NCBI GenBank assembly: GCA_964392245.1
Contig: CAYMOX010000077.1
Span: forward strand, 1 to 16,003
Direction of reading: 5' to 3'
DNA length: 16,003 nt
Source of the DNA: JAAUUJ01 sp964392245
Lineage (GTDB): Bacteria; Cyanobacteriota; Cyanobacteriia; Thermostichales; Thermostichaceae
Below are positions 7,524 to 14,476 of the stretch, piece after piece. The notes beneath the pieces are model-generated. The model searched no databases, was not told where the DNA came from, and was given only the letters and a program-made list of their open reading frames with translations. The position numbers and the translations under genes were made by a program. Positions within the stretch are counted from its first letter, which is position 1. Each line of letters starts with the position of its first letter.

Positions 7524-9134
7524 CTAACTATTCAAGCCTTCGCCACCATCACACTCAAGGGTGTAAACAAAGCCACCGGCAGGCTGGGCCGGATCATTGG
7601 TGTTGTCAATCACCAGAGTTGCGGTGTAGCCAGTGGTGGGTTGAGTAGGCTGACACTGAATGGTGAGGAAGGACTCAGCACCCACAGCTAGAGAGGAAAC
7701 GGGGAATCCTGTGATGTCAAAGAAGTTGAGGGTATCCCCCGTAATCTGAGCAACGCCACCGCCACCCACATTTAGCAACAACGTCGATCCAGGGGGATTA
7801 CCATTACCAACGCCGTCATTAAAGATCCGGATGGTGCGTGCTTCTTGCTCGAATACGGCCAGCTCTCCAAAGCTAATGATGGAGGGACTTGCGATATCAC
7901 CAGGGGCTGGCTCAGCTTCGAAATCAGGACCAGTTCCCATGCAGTCTAGAGTGTAGGAGACGGTAGGCTGATCCGGATCATTGGTATCCAGGGTCAAGGT
8001 TGCATCCAGATTACCCAGAGAACTGGGGGTGCAGCTTACGGTAACCGTTTGCGCAGAACCACCATCGAGAATCGTCAGGGGGAAGGCGGGACTGACAACC
8101 CCAAAATCACTGGCATCAGGTCCACTAATCTGAGGGTTGCTCACCACCAGATCATTGGATCCCACCTCAGAGATGGTGAAAGTCGTGGTACCCGTGGTTC
8201 CAGGAACGGTAAAGGGAACCTCACCCACATTAATGGTGCCCCCCGGAGCGGGATTGGAGGAGGCATAGCGGGGGATCTGATCATCTCCCACGCAGGTCAG
8301 GGCTACAGAAACTGGGTTTTCGTCTGGATCGTTGCTGGCCACCAGAAGGGTAGCGGTCAAGATTCCATCTTCACTGGGGGTGCACTGGACACTCAAGCTA
8401 CCGGTAACACCGGCACCGAGAGAGAAGGTGGGCTGTGAAGTAACGGCGAAATCAGGGATCCCATCACCACTGGCATCAAAGTCCAGAGAGTCTGGAGTGG
8501 TAGTGGTGTCTTGGTTGGTATCAAACCCAATGAGATTGATATTGAGAGTGGCATCCCCTTCATTGGAAATACTGGCCTCACGGGTGCTACCAAATCCCAC
8601 GAAGACGGTGCCAAAGTCCAGAGAGGTAGGACTAACCGCAATGTCGGGCTCGGGTTCGGGTTCGGGCTCGGGAGGAGTCAGGAGGAAGAGACGATAGGCA
8701 GCATTGAAGCCGGTTGACACCCGGATCAAACCGGCAACGGCATCGTCCGGAACGGTGACTTCCAGGATGTTGTCGCTAACAATCTCAAAATCAGCCTCTA
8801 CATCATCAGCAGCAGTAATTCCACCCAGGAAAGTTACACTGGTTACATTACTAAAGCCCGTTCCCTGGAACTGGAATGTTGCACCCGGCTCAAAGGTGGC
8901 CAGATTGCCATTGACAACCAGGGGTCGATAGATTACTGGGCGAGTTGTGATCTGTAACCCAGTTCCTTCGTCTTCGACGACGGCAGCGATCTCCTGAGCT
9001 TCAGGGATTTCAGGGGTGATACTGGAAACAGAAGAGGAATCGGATCCACAGGCAACCGTCAGTAAACCAGCTACCCCACCTACCAATAGCTGACCTGACA
9101 AGACTTTCATCGCATTCCAACGCTTGATCGGCAT
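7524..9134 (-). CDS. Predicted surface lipoprotein: IPT/TIG-like domain plus three ASH-like domains
   Basis: The product is 536 residues from the ATG at 9134, chosen because AAGGAG (9145-9150) lies upstream and the signal peptide MPIKRWNAMKVLSGQ... starts there; longer readings add an unrelated leader. A lipobox (LTVAC, Cys29) predicts lipidation and membrane anchoring. Residues about 66-152 form an IPT/TIG-like beta domain (GTGFSNVTSVTFLGG). A (PE)n hinge at 155-163 leads to three ASH/choice-of-anchor-D-like beta sandwiches at about 164-283, 287-402 and 403-530, each ending in TNDP/SNDP-type turns. Each sandwich has a Cys pair: C251/C281, C368/C398 and C494/C528. No catalytic motif is visible, so a binding or scaffold role is inferred. 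It is paralogous to the gene ending at 9339 and lies 204 nt downstream of it on the same strand. Confidence 0.85.
   Translation of the reverse strand: MPIKRWNAMKVLSGQLLVGGVAGLLTVACGSDSSSVSSITPEIPEAQEIAAVVEDEGTGLQITTRPVIYRPLVVNGNLATFEPGATFQFQGTGFSNVTSVTFLGGITAADDVEADFEIVSDNILEVTVPDDAVAGLIRVSTGFNAAYRLFLLTPPEPEPEPEPDIAVSPTSLDFGTVFVGFGSTREASISNEGDATLNINLIGFDTNQDTTTTPDSLDFDASGDGIPDFAVTSQPTFSLGAGVTGSLSVQCTPSEDGILTATLLVASNDPDENPVSVALTCVGDDQIPRYASSNPAPGGTINVGEVPFTVPGTTGTTTFTISEVGSNDLVVSNPQISGPDASDFGVVSPAFPLTILDGGSAQTVTVSCTPSSLGNLDATLTLDTNDPDQPTVSYTLDCMGTGPDFEAEPAPGDIASPSIISFGELAVFEQEARTIRIFNDGVGNGNPPGSTLLLNVGGGGVAQITGDTLNFFDITGFPVSSLAVGAESFLTIQCQPTQPTTGYTATLVIDNTNDPAQPAGGFVYTLECDGGEGLNS
8644..8673. 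repeat. Five tandem TCGGGN hexamers encoding the Pro-Glu hinge
   Basis: Five consecutive hexamers of the form TCGGG(C/T/A) encode, on the minus strand, the PEPEPEPEP hinge between the IPT-like and first ASH-like domains. Such repeats can change copy number by slippage in steps of two residues without breaking the frame. Confidence 0.85.
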
Positions 9135-9144
9135 AAACCGTTCA

Positions 9145-9150
9145 CTCCTT
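9145..9150 (-). promoter_or_regulatory. Ribosome binding site deciding the 536-aa lipoprotein start
   Basis: AAGGAG on the minus strand, 10 nt upstream of the ATG at 9134. It supports the start at the signal peptide. Confidence 0.7.
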
Positions 9151-9183
9151 ATCAGCACAAAAAAGGGATAGAATCCTCCACGA

Positions 9184-9238
9184 ATTTTACCACTATCCCC
9201 CGAAACAGCCCAGGGGAGCATGCAGTAATGATCTGCAT
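9184..9238 (-). promoter_or_regulatory. Possible extended -10 and hairpin between the two paralogous lipoprotein genes
   Basis: The 204-nt gap between the stop at 9339 and the start at 9134 holds an inverted repeat ATGCAG/CTGCAT (9220-9225 with 9233-9238). About 30 nt further along the minus strand is TGGTAAAAT (TAAAAT = complement of 9184-9189), which resembles an extended -10 element. No -35 is evident, and no T-tract follows the hairpin on the minus strand. Whether the two genes are co-transcribed or separately started is undecided. Confidence 0.25.
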
Positions 9239-9338
9239 TTGTAGAAAAACTTCCCAAGCGCAAACCACGGATTTCCCTTTGACTATGGAATCTTCTTGGT
9301 CTCATCCGACATCCACTCAGGGACTGGAGTTAAGGCCC

Positions 9339-10136
9339 CTACTCAATACCGTTACATACGAGGGGGTACTCCACTTCAGCATTCTCTGGATCATTTGTGG
9401 TCACTGTCAGAGTAGCTGTCAGGGTCCCAGTGATATCTGGTGAACAGGTGATGGTTACTTCAATAGGGTTGCCCCCATCCAGGATGAAGCCAGTGGGAAT
9501 ATCAATCGTAAAGTTGTCTAAATTGGCAGTGTCTCCCGTGAGGTTTGCATCAGTGAGCAGGAGGGTAGCATCTCCAGTTTCAGTGATTGTGAGGGTTGCG
9601 CTCTCAGAGGTGCCTACGGCCACATCCCCAATATCAATGGTGCTGGCGGGAGCGGGATCGGATCCGTAGCCCGGTACACCTCGGGGAGCAATATAGAAAC
9701 GGGAGGCGGTCGTGGTTCCAGTGCTGAGGCGGATCAGACCCGTGCGAGCATCTTCCGGAATCGTAACCAGCAACTGATTATCGGAAGCGATAGAAAATTC
9801 AGCTTCTGCATTATCGCTATTCCCTAGTCCGCCCAGAAAGGTAACGCTGATGACCCCCGTAAATCCTGTGCCTGTAAAGATAACCGTTGAACCAGGCCGA
9901 GAGAGAAACCGATTGCCATTGACAACGCCTGGTGAATAGATCACGGGACGGATCAAATCGGGTGTGTCCACCTGCAGGCCAATGCCCTCAATTAGCACCG
10001 ATTCCTCTTGTAAGAGATCAGGGGCAGGCACCACACTTGAGACAGATACATTATCTGATCCACAGGCAACCATCAACAAACTAACAGCCCCACTTGCCAG
10101 AACCCTGAACGAATTCCAACGCTTGACTGACATCAT
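9339..10136 (-). CDS. Predicted surface lipoprotein: IPT/TIG-like domain plus one ASH-like domain
   Basis: The product is 265 residues, with AGGAG (10144-10148) 7 nt before the ATG at 10136. A signal peptide with lipobox LMVAC (Cys25) is followed by GSDNVSVSS, matching the paralogue's GSDSSSVSS. The IPT/TIG-like domain (about 64-150) shares PVIYSPGVVNGN, GTGFTGVISVTFLGG and GLIRLSTG with the 536-aa protein. A single ASH-like domain (about 157-264) includes ITCSP and LVCNG, with a Cys pair C231/C261 at the same 30-residue spacing seen in the larger protein. It looks like a short form of that protein: same N-terminal layout, one sandwich instead of three. No enzymatic residues are seen, so a surface binding or structural role is inferred. 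It is divergent from the calcium-binding lipoprotein gene at 10576. Confidence 0.83.
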   Translation of the reverse strand: MMSVKRWNSFRVLASGAVSLLMVACGSDNVSVSSVVPAPDLLQEESVLIEGIGLQVDTPDLIRPVIYSPGVVNGNRFLSRPGSTVIFTGTGFTGVISVTFLGGLGNSDNAEAEFSIASDNQLLVTIPEDARTGLIRLSTGTTTASRFYIAPRGVPGYGSDPAPASTIDIGDVAVGTSESATLTITETGDATLLLTDANLTGDTANLDNFTIDIPTGFILDGGNPIEVTITCSPDITGTLTATLTVTTNDPENAEVEYPLVCNGIE

Positions 10137-10575
10137 TTCCTCACTCCTGAAAGAAAAAATAAAAAGGGAGTGACAGGTTCCCCCCAGCTGCGATGACTCA
10201 ATGCTTACCTCAGAGTTTACACGAAATCCCCTTATCTAGAGCTGATTTTTGCTATTCCTCAAGTCAACCCACCAGGGGTAGTGCCAGTGAACGTCGGTCG
10301 CTTGGGCTAGGTGGACCTCAGGATGCAGAAATCCTATTGAGATGCCCCCGTAAAAATTTTAGTTGGACTAAAACCGATCCACCTTGAGTTGCGTACCCTC
10401 ATTGACATCCCCTTAAGGACAAGTTTCAAAGTGCAAGCCGGATCATGTGACCACCGGGTACAGATTACTTACCTCATCACTTGCTGCTGAAACTTTCTGG
10501 CTGAGAGCTCTCATTGATTCCTTGGGCCAGGATCTCCACTCAACCAAGCACAACTATTGAAAAAGGAGCTACATA
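10137..10575. promoter_or_regulatory. 439-bp divergent intergenic region between two lipoprotein genes
   Basis: No convincing gene lies here. For the minus-strand gene, a possible promoter is TTGAGG (complement of 10257-10262) and TAGATA (complement of 10233-10238), spaced 18. For the plus-strand gene, a perfect -35 TTGACA (10402-10407) has only a weak -10, TTCAAA (10425-10430), 17 nt on. An AT-rich hairpin or operator-like palindrome TTTTAGT-TGG-ACTAAAA spans 10357-10373. GACTCAATGCTT (10195-10206) recurs upstream of the protease gene. Ribosome sites flank both ends: AGGAG (complement of 10144-10148) and AAGGAG (10563-10568). Confidence 0.35.
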
Positions 10576-12189
10576 ATGGCGACCTACAGTCGTTACTGGA
10601 TCCTTGTGTCTGTTCTGGCAGGCCTTCTAGGATCATGTTCTTCCGATGCCACCAGCCCTGTGGCCGTGAACCCAGAGGCAGTGAGCAGCGTTGAAGCTAA
10701 TGTCGTGGAAGGGACTCAACTTTCTGCCGATCTCTCCAGGCAGGTGGAGCAGGCTGAGGCCATGGATCCGGCTCGGGTGAATCTGCTGCCAGAGATCACT
10801 TTTACAGACGAGATCCAGCGGTTACCCTTTGGCAATACCTTTGGACGTCTGAATGGCAACTGGCTGATTGGCGACAGAATTGTGGTGGTCCAGCGGGCTC
10901 CCCGCACCGAGATCCAGGTTGAGGATCCGGTAGTTGGGGACACAGTGACCGTCACGGCCCGTGAATTCACTGAAAGTATTGTGATTGCCACTGTGATCGC
11001 AGAACCAGACGAGCCTGGAATTATTGGCACCAACGGCAATGACATCCTGCTTGGGACTGCTGCTGATGACATCATGGATGGCCGGGGCGGCAATGATACG
11101 ATTGACGGGCGCCAGGGAGCCGATCAAATTGCCACGGGTTCTGGCAACGATACTGTCGTCTACAACGGTACGCAACTGGGATCGGGTCCTGACCAGCTTT
11201 CCGACTGGGCAGTGAATAGTGATCGCTTCCTTTTAAATGCAGGTGATTTTAATGTTGCCGGAAGCCTATCGTTTATCAACACATTGGCGGTAAATCTGCC
11301 CAGCGGCGGTGTGAATGTCATTGTTCTCCAGGACACTGACAACGATAATGATCCCAATACTGCTTTCAATGCACGATCCGCAGCTCAACTAATCGGAGCA
11401 GAGATTAATCAAATCGGTCCAGGATTTTTTATCTACTGGAACTCTGGGCTGGGTGTGAACCGCCTGGTCTTCTCTGCAGATCTCTCCAATGGCGAGGCCG
11501 CCCTAACAGTTCTCAGTGCGATCAACACCCTGAGTGGTCAGGATGCGATCAACGCGCTGCCCAGCTTCTCAGCATCCAATTTTGCCTTTGAAAACGAGAT
11601 TCCTGCCCCTGGTGGGATAGGGACGAATGGAAATGATGTCCTTGTTGGCACAGATGCCGATGACACCCTTGACGCTCTGGGGGGCAATGACACCATCGAT
11701 GGGCGGGGTGGTGCTGATCTCGTTGCTACAGGTTCCGGCAACGATACCGTGATCTACAACAGCTCTCAGCTGGGATCTGGTACTGATCAACTTTCTGACT
11801 GGTCCATCTCTCAGGATCGGTTCCTGTTGAATGCTGCAGATTTTGGGATCTCAGGTCGGCTCCTCTTTATCAACGCCCTAGCAGGAAATCTGCCCGGTGG
11901 TAATGTCAACGTCATTGTTCTGCAGGATACTGACAACGATAACGATCCCAATACCGCGTTTAATGCACGATCTGCAGCGCGACTGATCGGGGCAGCTATT
12001 GACCAGCCTGGGCCAGGATTCTTTATCTACTGGAACTCCGGCCTGGGTGTGAACCGTCTGGTCTTCACTCCGGATCTCTCCAATGGCGAGGCCGCCCTAA
12101 CAGTTCTCAGTGCGATCAACACCCTGAGTGGTCAGGATGCGATCAATGCGCTGCCCACCTTCAGCGTGGCTAATTTTGCCTTCAATTAA
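10576..12189 (+). CDS. Predicted lipoprotein with two tandem RTX-type calcium-binding modules
   Basis: The product is 537 residues, with AAGGAG (10563-10568) 7 nt before the ATG. A signal peptide ends in lipobox LLGSC (Cys21). A unique region (about 22-147) follows, with a segment GRLNGNWLIGDRIVVVQRAP. Two tandem modules then run with a 198-residue period, starting at GTNGND (151) and GTNGND (349). Each opens with hemolysin-type glycine/aspartate repeats (GGNDTIDGR.GAD), expected to bind Ca2+ in a parallel beta-roll. Each ends in a conserved NVIVLQDTDNDNDPNTAFNARSA...FFIYWNSGLGVNRLVF...DLSNGEAAL segment. Similar segments end other cyanobacterial calcium-binding surface proteins, from memory. 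Lipidation is odd for an RTX-type protein, which is usually released by a type I system. No catalytic domain is visible. Confidence 0.85.
   Translation: MATYSRYWILVSVLAGLLGSCSSDATSPVAVNPEAVSSVEANVVEGTQLSADLSRQVEQAEAMDPARVNLLPEITFTDEIQRLPFGNTFGRLNGNWLIGDRIVVVQRAPRTEIQVEDPVVGDTVTVTAREFTESIVIATVIAEPDEPGIIGTNGNDILLGTAADDIMDGRGGNDTIDGRQGADQIATGSGNDTVVYNGTQLGSGPDQLSDWAVNSDRFLLNAGDFNVAGSLSFINTLAVNLPSGGVNVIVLQDTDNDNDPNTAFNARSAAQLIGAEINQIGPGFFIYWNSGLGVNRLVFSADLSNGEAALTVLSAINTLSGQDAINALPSFSASNFAFENEIPAPGGIGTNGNDVLVGTDADDTLDALGGNDTIDGRGGADLVATGSGNDTVIYNSSQLGSGTDQLSDWSISQDRFLLNAADFGISGRLLFINALAGNLPGGNVNVIVLQDTDNDNDPNTAFNARSAARLIGAAIDQPGPGFFIYWNSGLGVNRLVFTPDLSNGEAALTVLSAINTLSGQDAINALPTFSVANFAFN
11026..12189 (+). 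repeat. Tandem 594-nt intragenic duplication
   Basis: Module 1 (from 11026) and module 2 (from 11620) are offset by exactly 594 nt (198 codons). Within them 11479-11552 and 12073-12146 are identical over 74 nt, including silent positions, while the glycine-rich openings are more diverged. This points to a recent duplication or to ongoing gene conversion at the 3' ends of the modules. Confidence 0.9.
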
Positions 12190-12215
12190 GGATCAGCTGG
12201 AACAGGCGTTATCCT

Positions 12216-12289
12216 GAGCTTCCCTCTGAAAACACTCCCAGACCCTGTGGATCAGAAGTCCATGGGGTTTAGCAATCCAAGGGAAGCTC
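12216..12289 (+). repeat. Perfect 10-bp inverted repeat with 54-nt loop
   Basis: GAGCTTCCCT (12216-12225) pairs exactly with AGGGAAGCTC (12280-12289). It lies just past the stop at 12189, between the calcium-binding lipoprotein gene and the sigma factor gene. No T-tract follows, so it is not a standard intrinsic terminator. It may be a 3'-end or leader RNA structure. Confidence 0.5.
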
Positions 12290-12305
12290 TGACTCGTATA
12301 TTTTA

Positions 12306-12337
12306 AGGAGATTTTCATATGACTCAGATAATCTCCT
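12306..12337 (+). promoter_or_regulatory. Hairpin that could hide a Shine-Dalgarno in the sigma factor leader
   Basis: AGGAGATT (12306-12313) pairs with AATCTCCT (12330-12337), a perfect 8-bp stem with a 16-nt loop. The left arm contains AAGGAG (12305-12310), a strong ribosome binding sequence placed 8 nt before an ATG at 12319. It lies about 100 nt upstream of the sigma factor start. Confidence 0.4.
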
Positions 12338-12348
12338 CATCGTTATGA
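12319..12348 (+). CDS. Possible 9-codon leader peptide upstream of the sigma factor
   Basis: ATG at 12319 follows AAGGAG by 8 nt and reads MTQIISSSL before TGA. It is out of frame with the sigma gene at 12441 and ends 92 nt before it. The ribosome site is better than that of the sigma gene itself. Its coding region forms the loop and right arm of the 12306-12337 hairpin, so translation would open the hairpin. This could be a chance SD-ATG pair; there is no protein-level evidence. Confidence 0.25.
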   Translation: MTQIISSSL

Positions 12349-12440
12349 TCGGGTCAGTATGTTGATTAAGCGGCAACATTTCCTGGCCAGGTGTGCAAAC
12401 GGTGTATGTCAGACTTATCTGAGAAGTAGACAGTTCCTGC

Positions 12441-13019
12441 ATGGGTTTTCTTTCTTCTGAGTCCCCACAATCCCAGTCCAATGCAACTGATCGGGAGCTT
12501 GTGCAGTTATTGCGAGCAGGCCAATCAACAGCATTGACCATTCTCTACAAACGTTATTCTCGTTTGGTGTACACACTGGCTATGCGTATCCTTCAAAATG
12601 CTCAGGAAGCGGAAGACTTAACTCAGGAGATCTTTGTCACGTTCTGGCAGAAAAATAACTTCGATGCCGCCCGAGCCTCCTTGAGTAGTTATCTCTGTCT
12701 CCTCACCCGTTCCCGAGCCCTGGATCGCAAACGATCCCAAGGGTCATATCACCGCTTCTTGCAGCGCTACCAACGGGGAGAATCTCAGCGATCGATCCTA
12801 CCCTTTGATCAGGTGAGAGCTTCCGAACAACGGGAGCAGATGCAACAGGCACTGGCACAGCTGCCAGAGGCCCAACAACAGATCCTGCAAATGGCCTATT
12901 ACGAAGGACTGACTCAGAGCGAGATCGCACAGAGAATGAATCTGCCCCTGGGCACGGTCAAAACCCGTTCTCGTCAGGGATTGATCAAACTAAGACGCTG
13001 CTTGGATAATCTCTTGTAG
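12441..13019 (+). CDS. ECF-type RNA polymerase sigma factor
   Basis: This 192-residue sigma-70 factor has only regions 2 and 4. Region 2 (about 20-98) includes RLVYTLAMRILQNAQEAEDL and TQEIFVTFW, the core-binding and -10-recognising part. A linker of about 40 residues leads to region 4 (about 140-186), with LPEAQQQILQMAYYEGLTQSEIAQRM and the helix-turn-helix GTVKTRSRQGLIKLR, which reads the -35. Such factors switch on envelope or stress regulons when released from an anti-sigma factor. The next gene, 11 nt downstream, encodes an RskA-type protein, which supports a SigK-like pairing. The start at 12441 lacks a clear Shine-Dalgarno. Its target promoters are unknown; the surrounding lipoprotein genes are candidate targets by position only. 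Confidence 0.93.
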   Translation: MGFLSSESPQSQSNATDRELVQLLRAGQSTALTILYKRYSRLVYTLAMRILQNAQEAEDLTQEIFVTFWQKNNFDAARASLSSYLCLLTRSRALDRKRSQGSYHRFLQRYQRGESQRSILPFDQVRASEQREQMQQALAQLPEAQQQILQMAYYEGLTQSEIAQRMNLPLGTVKTRSRQGLIKLRRCLDNLL

Positions 13020-13030
13020 GATCAGGTGCC

Positions 13031-13777
13031 ATGGACGAAGACATCAGCATTCAGCAATTTTACGAACTGGCCGCAGGATATGCCCTTGAGGATCTAGATC
13101 CAGAGGAAGCCAACCAATTTGAACAGATCCTGCTCGCCTATCCCGAACTCCATGGGGAAGTGGATCGCCTGCAGGAAACTCTGGCCGCCCTGCCCCAGGA
13201 ACTACCTCAGCTAACCCCTCCTCCTGAGCTAGAAACAAAGATCCAGAACCAGGTGTCCTCACTTCTGGCAGCATCTGTATCTTCCCGATCCCGTCGGTTT
13301 CGGCGGCCTCGCTTCTGGTGGATCTCTGCGGGATTTGCTGCGGTTCTGGCCTTTGGACTGATCACGCTGGACAACCTGCGGCTTCGGCAAGCCATGCAGG
13401 TGGCTCAAGATGCTTCTCCAGCCCCCGTAGAGCAATTTCTTCAGCAACCGAACGCCAGACTGGTCTCGCTACAGGGAGGGGATGACGCTTCTCAACTTCC
13501 CAGTGGCAGCATGGTGTTCATTGCAGGGGAATGGCAGGTGGTGATCATTGCCTTGAAAAATCTGCCCCTGCCACCAGCCGATCAGGTCTACCGGGTTTGG
13601 GCTGAATTCAGTAATGGAGAAGTGATTTTGTGCGGTGAGTTTCAACCGGATCCAGATGGTGCCATCCTGGAGGTGCTTGAACCGAGTACATTACCAGAGG
13701 CAGGTTCAACACTAGCGGATGTATTTGTCACGCTAGATCCACAGCCCACTGGCGAAAGGCTTTTGTCCAAAGTTTGA
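13031..13777 (+). CDS. RskA-family anti-sigma factor (membrane)
   Basis: This 248-residue single-pass membrane protein begins 11 nt after the sigma gene. The N-terminal cytoplasmic part (1-93) has the AAGYALEDLDPEEANQFEQ segment typical of the sigma-binding region of RskA-like anti-sigma factors, without the HxxxCxxC zinc motif found in many ZAS anti-sigma factors. A basic stretch (RSRRFRRPR) precedes one transmembrane helix (about 95-113). The outer domain (about 135-247) is of the RskA C-terminal type, with GEWQVVIIALKNLPLPPADQVYRVWAEF-like strands. The expected role is to hold the ECF sigma factor at the membrane until a signal triggers regulated proteolysis. The signal is unknown. No site-1 or site-2 protease is adjacent, although a secreted trypsin-like protease lies 0.8 kb downstream. 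Confidence 0.88.
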   Translation: MDEDISIQQFYELAAGYALEDLDPEEANQFEQILLAYPELHGEVDRLQETLAALPQELPQLTPPPELETKIQNQVSSLLAASVSSRSRRFRRPRFWWISAGFAAVLAFGLITLDNLRLRQAMQVAQDASPAPVEQFLQQPNARLVSLQGGDDASQLPSGSMVFIAGEWQVVIIALKNLPLPPADQVYRVWAEFSNGEVILCGEFQPDPDGAILEVLEPSTLPEAGSTLADVFVTLDPQPTGERLLSKV

Positions 13778-13802
13778 TCTCTCGATCCTTGAGCAGCAAA
13801 GA

Positions 13803-14375
13803 CTAAAGCCAGACCAGAAGCACATACACAGCATAGATGAAGTAGGAGGCAGCAATCAGCCCAACACTGATCTTGCCCAACAGCGACTTGTAGAGTAGCC
13901 ATAGGGCTATACAGCTACCGATCACCACTAAAATCTCAATCACACTTACAATTCCGCCATAGTGCCTCGGATCCCAGTAGGAAATCGGACTGCGGAAGCG
14001 CCAATTTGAGAAGGGCACAAAGTGACGGTGGGCGTCATCATGGTGCAGCGGGAGATCTCCCAAAATATGCAGGATCATGCTGGTAAAAAAGAGGCAGGCA
14101 ACGCTGGACTGAACCAGGAATGAAAGGCCCAAACCAAGAAGGGCCAGGGGGAGAGAATTAAAAATCGCAAACAGATTCTGCCAGCTGTCCTGATAAAATG
14201 TCACTCTCCAGATCAGGGTTTCGGGGGTTCTGCGAACCACTTTCTCAATGAAATAAAAGACAAACATGGCTGCATCTGGCAGGAGAGATCCGGTGATCAC
14301 GGGGGCCAGAGTGCTGACGGTATCCTTTCTCCCCAGACAGAGCAGATTCACAATCACATGGGCAGGAGTATTCAT
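13803..14375 (-). CDS. Polytopic membrane protein with His/Asp cluster (possible YdjM/DUF457-like metal hydrolase)
   Basis: This 190-residue protein has about four hydrophobic helices (around 22-45, 68-108, 140-165 and 170-190). It starts MNTPAHVIVNLL (H6), has D34 in the first helix and a dense H/D cluster, HILGDLPLHHDDAHRHF (H103, D107, H111, H112, D113, D114, H116, H118). Conserved WRFRSPISYWDPRHYG follows. This arrangement resembles inner-membrane metal-dependent hydrolases of the YdjM/DUF457 kind; the assignment rests on memory of the motif and is tentative. It is convergent with the anti-sigma factor gene, with 25 nt between their ends. No clear Shine-Dalgarno precedes the ATG at 14375. 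Confidence 0.7.
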   Translation of the reverse strand: MNTPAHVIVNLLCLGRKDTVSTLAPVITGSLLPDAAMFVFYFIEKVVRRTPETLIWRVTFYQDSWQNLFAIFNSLPLALLGLGLSFLVQSSVACLFFTSMILHILGDLPLHHDDAHRHFVPFSNWRFRSPISYWDPRHYGGIVSVIEILVVIGSCIALWLLYKSLLGKISVGLIAASYFIYAVYVLLVWL

Positions 14376-14450
14376 AGAAGGCTCTTCACCTCAGCGCCAC
14401 CAGCTCACAGAGGAATCGTAGCAGGTCATGCCTAAAGAATATGGACTGAG

Positions 14451-14476
14451 AAAAAAGATCCGACTGCCGCCGGATC
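14451..14476 (-). terminator. Strong rho-independent terminator after the protease gene
   Basis: On the minus strand GATCCGGC-GGCA-GTCGGATC (14457-14476) forms an 8-bp stem (one G-U) with a tetraloop, followed directly by TTTTTT (14451-14456). It lies about 120 nt after the stop of the protease gene at 14595 and before the membrane protein gene at 14375, so it separates those two units. Confidence 0.85.

Noticed and set aside
9135..9305. N-terminal extension of the 536-aa lipoprotein by 57 residues
   Set aside because: The extension has no ribosome site, and it would bury the signal peptide. AAGGAG before 9134 and the paralogue's matching start argue for the shorter form.
10193..10387. A 64-codon plus-strand frame in the divergent lipoprotein intergenic region
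   Set aside because: No ribosome site and no recognisable composition. It lies over the upstream region of the minus-strand lipoprotein and is likely chance.
1050..12391. The palindrome CCTGGCCAGG at both 1050-1059 and 12382-12391
   Set aside because: Two copies of a 10-bp palindrome in 16 kb are not beyond chance, and the surroundings are unrelated.
12269..12541. A 90-codon minus-strand frame overlapping the sigma factor start
   Set aside because: It has no ribosome site or motif, and it crosses the leader structures and the N-terminus of a well-supported sigma gene.
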